64,000 bases of DNA. It comes from Acidobacteria bacterium Ga0074141. Its GTDB lineage: Bacteria; Acidobacteriota; Blastocatellia; Pyrinomonadales; Pyrinomonadaceae. Both the position numbers and the translations under genes were made by a program. The notes under the pieces are model-generated. The model was given only the letters and a program-made list of their open reading frames with translations. It did not search any database and was not told the origin of the DNA. Positions 39,536 to 46,711 of this stretch are shown here, piece by piece. Location: contig LNDP01000023.1 in the NCBI GenBank assembly GCA_001464665.1, positions 470,157 to 534,156 of the forward strand. Direction: 5' to 3'. Each line of letters opens with the position of its first letter. Within the stretch, counting starts at the first letter, position 1.

Positions 39536-41329
39536 ATGAAAAAGCTATTTTTCTTCATATTGGTCTCTTTTTTGGCCGTGCCGATCCCGGCGCAGGAAGT
39601 TCCGACCGGCTTCGACCTTTCGAATTACGGCGTCTCGATCTCACCGGACAAGCGTGTGATCGTCGTGCTCGCCACGATCGAGGCGGCTCGGGTTACCAAC
39701 GAAAAAGGCGAGCCCGTTCGTGTATTTCAAACGCCGCTCTCAACCGAGGGGTTGAAATTTCGTGATCAACTGACGAGCGATCTGGCGGCAACGCCCGCGG
39801 ACCTTCGCGAGCGCATCGCTAATTTCCTCGTTCGCTATAAACGAACCCGGCCGAACGCAACCGATTCCGAGCTCGTTGCTCCATTCATCTCAATGGCGTA
39901 CTCGCTTTCGGACGTTCCTGACCTCGCCGATCCGGTCGTCACGATCGACCTGCCCGGCCAGCTTTTGGACGTTCTCGATTTTGCCCCGATCGTTCGCGAC
40001 TTTTATCGCCGCTCGAGCATTTCAGCGAACTTGGATGGGTATTACCGCGATTATCAAAAAGCCTCGGACAATACGCTTCGCTCGACCGCCCGCGAGATGG
40101 TCAGCGAGCTTCTTTATTATTTGAAGACACGGCCGCTGCTTGTTATCGAAGAGAAAGTAAAGACCGAGTCCCAGCGAAGCCGCTCAAGCCGAACTCGGCT
40201 GCAAACTGTCGAAACGCGAATTCGCGAGCGGAAGTTCGTCATCGTCCCAGAAATGCTCTCGCCCTCCGGCACGGTCAATTTCGTCAACGTAAAGGACGAG
40301 TATTACGCCATCATCCCGCCGGATTCTGACCTCAGCTTTTCTGAGGTCCGAAGGGCATTTCTGCAGTTTGTCGTGGACCCGATCCTGCTCCGGAATGCGA
40401 AAGAGATCACAACGATCCGCGATCAAGTGAAGCCGCTGCTAGATGCCCGCCGGAAAGAGCGGAGCAATATCTCGCCAGATATATATCTCGCGGTCTCGCG
40501 GTCGCTTGTCGCGGCAGTTGACGCTAAACAACTCGAGAACGAGAGGACGCAGGCAGCCGCGGCCGAGGCTCGGCGACGCATCGACCTGCTCACATCGGAT
40601 CCGGAAAAACGGGCCGTTGCGGCGGAGTTCGAAAAGCTAAAGGGCGAATTTGCCGATGAGACCGTTCTCCGGCTTGCCGAGGAATACGAAAACGGGGCAG
40701 TGCTCGCCTTTCACTTTGCCGACCAGCTAAAGGGCGTTGAGAACTCCGATTTCGACATCGCGGCATCGACCGCCGAGATGATCCTTGCTTTCAATGCCGA
40801 ACGCGAGGCGAACCGGCTCGTCCAATCGGCAGATGCACGAAAGCGGGCACTTGCTCTTCGCGAAACCCGGAAGACCACGCCGACCACGAATACGCTGACG
40901 GCCGAGAATCCGGTCACGACAAAGCTCCGTGTGATCGATGAAGCAATTCGAGCCCGCCGGCTGACCGAAGCCGAACGCGACCTCAAGGCTCTACTTCAGG
41001 GCAATTCGGATGACGCCCGTATCTATTACAACCTCGGCCGCGTTGCGGGCCTTGCGGCCGCCGATATCGAAGATCAGGAACAACTTGCCGCCAAACTGCT
41101 TGAGGCAAAGGTCGCGTACGAGAACGTCATCCGCATCGCGAATGTGCAGAGGATCGATTCGGCCCTTGTTTCGCTGACCTATGTCGCTCTCGGCCGCATT
41201 TATGAGTTCTATGACGAAAAAAGCATGGCGATGGGGCTCTACGACCAGGCGATAAAGCTCGGACCGGTCTCCGGAGGCGGGCATGACGAAGCTCTTGCGG
41301 CAAAGCAGCGGCTGATCCGGCAACAGTGA
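39536..41329 (+). CDS. Large exported protein of unknown function
   Basis: 597 residues. Signal peptide (KLFFFILVSFLAVPIPAQ), an N-terminal region with FDLSNYGVSISPDKRVIVVLATIEAA, and a long helical middle. The C-terminal ~120 residues read like TPR-type helices (ARIYYNLGRVAGLAAADIED, LVSLTYVALGRIYEFYDEKS, GLYDQAIKLGP). The SISPDKRV start is common in Acidobacterial exported proteins. No enzyme motif is seen; it probably acts as a periplasmic scaffold. era follows 19 bases downstream. Confidence 0.7.
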   Translation: MKKLFFFILVSFLAVPIPAQEVPTGFDLSNYGVSISPDKRVIVVLATIEAARVTNEKGEPVRVFQTPLSTEGLKFRDQLTSDLAATPADLRERIANFLVRYKRTRPNATDSELVAPFISMAYSLSDVPDLADPVVTIDLPGQLLDVLDFAPIVRDFYRRSSISANLDGYYRDYQKASDNTLRSTAREMVSELLYYLKTRPLLVIEEKVKTESQRSRSSRTRLQTVETRIRERKFVIVPEMLSPSGTVNFVNVKDEYYAIIPPDSDLSFSEVRRAFLQFVVDPILLRNAKEITTIRDQVKPLLDARRKERSNISPDIYLAVSRSLVAAVDAKQLENERTQAAAAEARRRIDLLTSDPEKRAVAAEFEKLKGEFADETVLRLAEEYENGAVLAFHFADQLKGVENSDFDIAASTAEMILAFNAEREANRLVQSADARKRALALRETRKTTPTTNTLTAENPVTTKLRVIDEAIRARRLTEAERDLKALLQGNSDDARIYYNLGRVAGLAAADIEDQEQLAAKLLEAKVAYENVIRIANVQRIDSALVSLTYVALGRIYEFYDEKSMAMGLYDQAIKLGPVSGGGHDEALAAKQRLIRQQ

Positions 41330-41348
41330 CGGTCGCCGCAATAATTTA

Positions 41349-42248
41349 ATGACCGAAAAAACTTATCGGAGCGGACTTGTCGGCCTTATCGGTCGTCCGA
41401 ATGCCGGAAAATCGACCCTGCTCAATTACCTCGTCGGCGAAAAGATCGCCGCCGTCTCAAACAAACCGCAGACGACCCGCTACAAGATCCGCGGCGTCGT
41501 CTCGCGGCCCGAAAGCCAGATCGTTTTTATCGATACACCGGGCGTCCATAAACCCGGTTATCTACTTAACCGGCGAATGATGGCGGCGGTCGAGGACGCG
41601 ATCCTCTCGGTCGATGTCGTCGTCCTGATCCGCGACGCGACCGTCACGACCGGCAACGGCGACCGTTTTGTCCTCGACCTCGTAAAGCGTTCCGAAAAGC
41701 CCGCGATCCTGCTTTTGAACAAGATCGATAAGCTGCGTGAAAAGGAAAAGCTTCTGCCGCTGATCGAGCTTTACAGAAACGAACACGACTTTGCCGCGAT
41801 CATTCCCGCGTCGGCCCTGAGAGGCGAGGCGATAGACGCTCTGCTCACCGCTATCGAAGAACATCTGCCCGAGGGCGATCCGCTTTTCGGCGAGGACGAA
41901 CTGACCGACCAGCCAATGCGGATGATCGTCGCCGAAATGGTCCGCGAAAAGATACTTGCCACGACCGGCGAAGAGATACCGTATGTGACGGCGGTAGTCC
42001 CGGAAAAGTGGGACGAGACCGACCCGGAAAGAACCGTGATCCACTGCGCTATCTTCGTTGAGCGGCCCTCTCAAAAAGGCATCATCATTGGCAAGGGCGG
42101 AGCAAAGCTCAAAGCGATCGGAACGGCCGCACGGGCTGATATTGAAATACTTCTGGGCCGGCACGTCCACCTCCAGCTTTTCGTTAAGGTCGTCGAAGAC
42201 TGGCGAAACAAGGACCGCGAACTCAGCGGCATGGGGATCAGCGAATGA
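41349..42248 (+). CDS. era: GTPase Era
   Basis: 299 residues. G1 GRPNAGKSTLLN, G3 DTPGVHKP, G4 LNKIDKL, and a C-terminal KH domain (GIIIGKGGAKLKAIGTAARADIE). It aids 16S rRNA maturation and 30S assembly. Its stop overlaps the prmA start (ATGA), so the two are translationally coupled. Confidence 0.98.
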   Translation: MTEKTYRSGLVGLIGRPNAGKSTLLNYLVGEKIAAVSNKPQTTRYKIRGVVSRPESQIVFIDTPGVHKPGYLLNRRMMAAVEDAILSVDVVVLIRDATVTTGNGDRFVLDLVKRSEKPAILLLNKIDKLREKEKLLPLIELYRNEHDFAAIIPASALRGEAIDALLTAIEEHLPEGDPLFGEDELTDQPMRMIVAEMVREKILATTGEEIPYVTAVVPEKWDETDPERTVIHCAIFVERPSQKGIIIGKGGAKLKAIGTAARADIEILLGRHVHLQLFVKVVEDWRNKDRELSGMGISE

Positions 42249-43144
42249 CCGAGCAAAAACAACAGCCGACGGAATGGTTCGCACTCGAGGTCACGGCCGC
42301 CAGCTATGCCGCCGAGGCGATCGAATTTGCGATGAACGAACTAGACTGCCTCGGGTCGGAGGTCAACAGCCTCAAGAAAAAGCCGGGCGAGGACCTGACG
42401 ATCGCGGGTTATTTTGAGCAAGAGATCGACCATGAGACGGTCGAGGAAGCGATCTCATTTGCCCTTCAGGTCCACGGACTTCAGGCAGACAGCATCCGCG
42501 GCCGAGGCTGGCGACGCATCGGCCAGACCGATTGGCTTTTCGACTGGAAGCAGCACTGGAAGCCGACAACCATCGGCCGCTTTGTGGTTTCGCCGCCGTG
42601 GGAAAGGGTTGAGGACGCCGAACGGCACATAATTTACATCGAGCCGAACATGGCCTTCGGCACCGGAACGCACGCGACCACTCAACTTTGCATTGAGGCC
42701 ATCGGTGAGATCTATCGCCCGGGCGAGACGCTGTTCGACGTCGGCACCGGCACCGGCATTCTTGCCATAGCCGCCGCAAAAATGAATGCGGCCGAAGGGC
42801 AAGAGATGCCGCGGCTCGTCGGGTGCGACCTCGACGTAGGTTCGATCGATATCGCTCGGGATAATGCCGGGTTGAACGAGGTCGGTGAGGCGATCGACTT
42901 TTACGTTGGCAGCATCACCAAAGAAAGTGAACCTGCGGATCTGGTCGTCGCAAACCTCACCATCGACGTCATCAAGCCGCTCCTCGATCTCCTGCTTTCG
43001 AAGACAAACAGTACACTTATCCTTTCAGGGGTTCTGACTGAACAGACGGACGAACTCGAACAGGAACTGGAGCGGCGAGAGATCAACAACGCAGAGATCC
43101 GCACCTCTGGCGAGTGGATCGCCGCCATCATCCGCAAAACTTAA
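42245..43144 (+). CDS. prmA: Ribosomal protein L11 methyltransferase (PrmA)
   Basis: 299 residues with the SAM motif LFDVGTGTGILAIAAAKM and the post-motif VVANLTIDVIKPL (a NLT variant of the usual NIL). The N-terminal half carries the substrate-binding domain (WFALEVTAASYAAEAIEFAM). It methylates L11. Coupled to era by a 4-base overlap, and its stop overlaps the stop of the convergent propeller gene by four bases. Confidence 0.95.
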   Translation: MTEQKQQPTEWFALEVTAASYAAEAIEFAMNELDCLGSEVNSLKKKPGEDLTIAGYFEQEIDHETVEEAISFALQVHGLQADSIRGRGWRRIGQTDWLFDWKQHWKPTTIGRFVVSPPWERVEDAERHIIYIEPNMAFGTGTHATTQLCIEAIGEIYRPGETLFDVGTGTGILAIAAAKMNAAEGQEMPRLVGCDLDVGSIDIARDNAGLNEVGEAIDFYVGSITKESEPADLVVANLTIDVIKPLLDLLLSKTNSTLILSGVLTEQTDELEQELERREINNAEIRTSGEWIAAIIRKT

Positions 43145-45108
43145 GGCTCGGCCGGACGCCGTGCGGGCTCGATGTCGCCGTCGTCGGTGACGGGAACCAG
43201 CGGCTGACGCAAAACGGGACGCGTCCGCGTTCCATCGCGAAGGATCGGCGGCACGCGAGGCGACTGCAGGCCCGAGGGCGACAAGTTCTCCGTCCGTTTC
43301 AGGATCGCTCCGCCGCTTCCGCCGACCCAAAGGTTCTTTCCGCCGCGAAATACGACAGCTTGCAGCAATTTATTCGTGACCCCGAGCTGTGATTGCCATG
43401 TCCGGCCGCCGTCGCTCGTTACGACGACCGAGCCATTCTCACCGACCGCGATCGCCGAACGCGAAGCAAAGGCCGTTACAGCAAACAGATTCGCATCGAT
43501 CGGCGTTTCCTCGCTCCGCCAGCTTAACCCGCCGTCTTCGGTTACGAGGATCGTGCCCCGCGAACCGACAATAACGCCGTTCTTTTCATCTGCAAAGCTG
43601 ATCGAGTTGAGGCTCTCGCGGAGGTTGGTCCGAAAAGGCGTCCATGTCTCGCCGCCGTCCTGTGTTACGAGCACCGTGCCGCGGTCGCCGACCGCCACGC
43701 CGACGCGTTCATTGATAAAATCCAGATCCTCAAGCCATGCCCGCGTTCCGGTCTCGATGCGTTCCCAATAAGCTCCGGCAGAGGTGGTCTTAATGATCGT
43801 CCCATCCGCACCGGCCGCAAATCCGACCCGTTCATTGACGAAGACCACGCCGAAAAGATCCGCGGTCGTTCCCGAAACGCCCGGCCCCCAACTCGCCCCG
43901 CCGTTTATCGTCCGGACGACCGCACCTTTATCGCCGACCGCCCAGCCGCGAAACCCGTCAAAAAAGAAGACCGAATGTAGGTTCGATTCCGTCCCCGAAA
44001 AAACCGGGAGCCACGAGTCACCGCCGCTGTTCGTTAGCCAAAGCCGCCCGCGTGAACCGGCCGCAATGCCGACGCGGTCATCGAGAAAAAAGAGATCGCT
44101 GACGTCATCGCGGCCGCCCTCGGAAAGCCGCTGCCAGCTATATCCGCCGTCATCGGTGCGGATGATCAGCCCATTCTCGCCGACCGCCCAGCCGGTGAAG
44201 CGGTCCGCCATATGGATCGACCCGAGCCGCGGATCGGTGCGGACGGCGAAAGGCAACCAAGTACTGCCTCCATCGCCGGTCAGCCAGACAGCTCCGTTGG
44301 CATCCGTTACCGAGCCGCGTTTCTCATCAGAAAAGCAGACCGAAAGCATATCGGCACGCGAGTAAGCATTCACTCTTTGCCAGGTCGCTCCGGCATCCGC
44401 AGTGCGGGCAATGCAGCCCGAGCGGCCGATCGCGAGCGCTTCTTCGGAGCTAAGCACCGAGACGCCGGTCGCCGCAAGCGGCCCGCACGGACGCTCGACG
44501 CTCCAGGCCGCTCCGCCATCTCCGGTGAAATGAACACTGCCCTCGGCGGAAACGAACGCGGCCGTCGCGTCGCTATAAGAAGAGACCGAAACCAACTGTG
44601 CTCCTGTCTTCGCATCGACCACCTGCCAGCTCAAGCCGCCATCCTGCGAGCGAAGCACCGCGCCGTTGCTGCCGACCGCCCAGCCAAACTTCATCTGCTC
44701 GCCGGAGAATGAAACATCGTAAAAATGCTCGCGGCTTTCGTGCCGCGACGGGCGCCAGTCGCTCCCCGCATTCTCCGTGAAAAAAATGGTCCCGCGGGCA
44801 CCGACCACGACAGCGTTGCGATCGTCGCGGGCGAATACGCCATTGAGCACCGCGTCATCCGAGCCGACCGACGCCGACCACGAAAAGCCGCCATCGCGTG
44901 TGCGGAGGATCGTGCGGTTCGGGCCGACGGCGTATCCCGTCAGCTTGTCATTGGCGAAATGGATGGCTAGGAGTTGGTTACCCTGCGGTAGCGGATTTTG
45001 CCAGATCCAGCCGCGAGCCGAGACCTGCCCGAATGCGGAAATTGCCGCCGCGATCAGGAAGAAGCAGAGAAATACTAGCGGTGAAATGCTTACAGCGGGG
45101 GTCATCAA
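43141..45108 (-). CDS. Exported YCF48/BNR-repeat beta-propeller protein
   Basis: 655 residues. Signal peptide (VFLCFFLIAAAISAFGQ), then about fourteen repeats of the type TILRTRDGGFSW, IIRTDDGGYSWQR, TVLVTQDGGETW and AIHFANDKLTGYAVG. These are YCF48/BNR (sialidase-like) repeats that build one or two beta propellers. In cyanobacteria such a protein helps photosystem II assembly, but there is no sign of photosynthesis here, and large YCF48 proteins of Acidobacteria are of unknown role. Likely surface or periplasmic. Confidence 0.85.
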   Translation of the reverse strand: MMTPAVSISPLVFLCFFLIAAAISAFGQVSARGWIWQNPLPQGNQLLAIHFANDKLTGYAVGPNRTILRTRDGGFSWSASVGSDDAVLNGVFARDDRNAVVVGARGTIFFTENAGSDWRPSRHESREHFYDVSFSGEQMKFGWAVGSNGAVLRSQDGGLSWQVVDAKTGAQLVSVSSYSDATAAFVSAEGSVHFTGDGGAAWSVERPCGPLAATGVSVLSSEEALAIGRSGCIARTADAGATWQRVNAYSRADMLSVCFSDEKRGSVTDANGAVWLTGDGGSTWLPFAVRTDPRLGSIHMADRFTGWAVGENGLIIRTDDGGYSWQRLSEGGRDDVSDLFFLDDRVGIAAGSRGRLWLTNSGGDSWLPVFSGTESNLHSVFFFDGFRGWAVGDKGAVVRTINGGASWGPGVSGTTADLFGVVFVNERVGFAAGADGTIIKTTSAGAYWERIETGTRAWLEDLDFINERVGVAVGDRGTVLVTQDGGETWTPFRTNLRESLNSISFADEKNGVIVGSRGTILVTEDGGLSWRSEETPIDANLFAVTAFASRSAIAVGENGSVVVTSDGGRTWQSQLGVTNKLLQAVVFRGGKNLWVGGSGGAILKRTENLSPSGLQSPRVPPILRDGTRTRPVLRQPLVPVTDDGDIEPARRPAEP

Positions 45109-45144
45109 TTGTTCGGGCGGAAAGGCACTGGCCGGCGAAAAAAT

Positions 45145-45603
45145 TCAGATCTCCATTACTCCAAGCTCGGCGACGAGTTCATCAAGGAAGTCACCTTCGA
45201 CCTTTCCTATTTTTGCTATCTGGCGAGCTGCCGTATCGGCCACCTCCTGCACCTCATGGCCGGCGTGGCCCTTTATCCATTGCCATTCTATCTCATGACG
45301 GGCCGCCGCCTTATCAAGCCGCCGCCACCAATCCTGATTGGTCTTTCGCTTCCATGTGCCGCCCATCGTCTCGATAACGTAACGCGAATCAGAGAACAGC
45401 CGAACCTTGCAGGGCTCCGACAAATTTTCAAGCCCAAGCGCCGCCGCCGCTATCTCAGACTGCTGATTCGTCGCACTGCCAAGATATTCGCCAAACGCCT
45501 TCCAATAGCCCTTGAACCCCAAAACGGCCACCGCCGCGGCACGCGGATTTCCCTTCCCGTTGCCAAGGCTCGAACCGTCACAAACTAATGTTACTTCTTT
45601 CAC
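45145..45603 (-). CDS. rnhA: Ribonuclease HI
   Basis: 152 residues from GTG 45603, which has GGGAG upstream. VTLVCDGSSLGNGKGNP, NQQSEIAAAALGLENL, VRLFSDSRYVIE and QWIKGHAGHEVQEVADTAA carry the DEDD metal ligands. It removes RNA from RNA:DNA hybrids. Its GTG overlaps the stop of the membrane protein gene upstream (GTGA), so it is translationally coupled to it, which is unusual for rnhA. An in-frame extension to 45717 runs over the coupled gene and is rejected. Confidence 0.92.
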   Translation of the reverse strand: MKEVTLVCDGSSLGNGKGNPRAAAVAVLGFKGYWKAFGEYLGSATNQQSEIAAAALGLENLSEPCKVRLFSDSRYVIETMGGTWKRKTNQDWWRRLDKAAARHEIEWQWIKGHAGHEVQEVADTAARQIAKIGKVEGDFLDELVAELGVMEI

Positions 45604-45887
45604 TCTTCTCCCTTCTCTACGAATCGCTCCCAAACTGTACGGGTAAGATGGCCAATAACTATGCTTGTAACAGCGATAACGACCGAATTCAGGACGAATC
45701 CCCAAGTATCCGTCCAATAAAACGGGACGCCCCAGTCAAACTCCGGACCCGACGACGACGAAAACTTCAGTCCGTTCTCCTCCCAATCCAGCCGGGAAAG
45801 TTGGAGATTCACGATGTTCACAACAAACCAGATGCAAAGACTTATCCAAACGCCGGCCTTGAATTTGCTGTCATAAAGGTTTGCCAT
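45600..45887 (-). CDS. Small two-helix membrane protein (copy C of a tandem family)
   Basis: 95 residues from ATG 45887. The first membrane helix is WISLCIWFVVNIVNLQL, followed by a ~30-residue loop with FDWGVPFYW, then a second helix (GFVLNSVVIAVTSIVIG) and a charged tail. Shares the TM - [W/F]G[F/V]PF - TM layout, including LN in helix 2, with the proteins at 46010 and 46394. Its stop overlaps the rnhA start. Function unknown. Confidence 0.6.
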   Translation of the reverse strand: MANLYDSKFKAGVWISLCIWFVVNIVNLQLSRLDWEENGLKFSSSSGPEFDWGVPFYWTDTWGFVLNSVVIAVTSIVIGHLTRTVWERFVEKGEE

Positions 45888-46009
45888 CGATCCAGTCACG
45901 CCGTTGGTTTCTCAACCATCACCAACTAAGAACTATTCTTTTACTACTGGACTCGGCTCTAAAACTCGCAAGCCCACGATCGAAAATACGCAGGCTGTGG
46001 TGATATCTC

Positions 46010-46282
46010 TCATCTACGCAAAAAACGTCCGATCACCCATGAAACTCCCAAGCCTAGGACGATAGCTACCAGAACATTCAACATGACGCCAGTCCACAAA
46101 ATATCGTCGAGATGCAAGAAGGTGCCGTGATGATAAACCGGAAAGGGGAAACCGAACATATAAGTGCATTCCACGTCGAAACAATCCCGGTTGACCAGGT
46201 AACTCACAAGGTTTGCTGCTAGAACAAGCAAAAGCGAGACAACGAGTCCTAGATAGTGCAATTGTGACCGACGCTCTGGCAT
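46010..46282 (-). CDS. Small two-helix membrane protein (copy B of a tandem family)
   Basis: 90 residues. Helix 1 GLVVSLLLVLAANLVSYLV, loop with MFGFPFPVYHHG, helix 2 LNVLVAIVLGLGVSWVIG. Same layout as its neighbours. It begins 5 bases after the stop of the sbcC 3'-end remnant, mirroring how copy A begins at the true sbcC stop. Composition here looks lower in GC than flanking genes. Confidence 0.6.
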   Translation of the reverse strand: MPERRSQLHYLGLVVSLLLVLAANLVSYLVNRDCFDVECTYMFGFPFPVYHHGTFLHLDDILWTGVMLNVLVAIVLGLGVSWVIGRFLRR

Positions 46283-46287
46283 AGAAC

Positions 46288-46380
46288 TTACATCCCAACC
46301 CTCAGCTCATGATCCAAATACCCTTCGAACGTATCATCATGCGAGATCACAAATAGCTGATTCGAGAGGCTTTCTTTCAT
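46288..46380 (-). pseudogene. Decayed duplicate of the 3' end of the sbcC-like gene
   Basis: The minus strand encodes LFVISHDDTFEGYLDHE, identical over 17 residues to the C-terminus of the SbcC-like protein at 46708, followed by a diverged end (LRVGM, then stop, instead of ITVEGQ). The flanking bases also align, and the DNA match has several silent changes, so this is an old partial duplication of the sbcC end plus the membrane gene after it. A 30-codon ORF survives, but it is not likely to be functional. Confidence 0.85.
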
Positions 46381-46393
46381 CACTTATCAACCT

Positions 46394-46711
46394 TCAGCTA
46401 TTCAGGCCGTCTTTCAGCTTGTAGAAAGCGCTTTCCGCCGCGACACCTAAAATGCCGGATACGGAAAGCGCGATGATCAGGTTGAGCCCGGCTCCCGGCA
46501 TGATCATACGATGAATATTTTCGGGAGGGCCCACACCTTCCATCGCCGTTGGGAATGGGAAACCCCATGACCACGCACCTGCCCACTCCATCCTTTGTTC
46601 GTGCAGGTATGCATAGTATCGGTCACGTTCCGAAAAGAAATCAATGGCGTTCGCCGCAACAAATAGCGACAAAACGACCAAGAAAACGCTCCAAAACACC
46701 GGATATTTCAT
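46394..46711 (-). CDS. Small two-helix membrane protein (copy A, coupled to the sbcC-like gene)
   Basis: 105 residues. Helix 1 FWSVFLVVLSLFVAANAI, a charged DFFSERDRYYAYLHEQRMEW stretch, loop motif WSWGFPFP, then helix 2 LNLIIALSVSGILGVAAES and a short tail. The ATG overlaps the sbcC stop (ATGA), so both are translated together. Two relatives lie just downstream. I know of no family name. Confidence 0.65.
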   Translation of the reverse strand: MKYPVFWSVFLVVLSLFVAANAIDFFSERDRYYAYLHEQRMEWAGAWSWGFPFPTAMEGVGPPENIHRMIMPGAGLNLIIALSVSGILGVAAESAFYKLKDGLNS

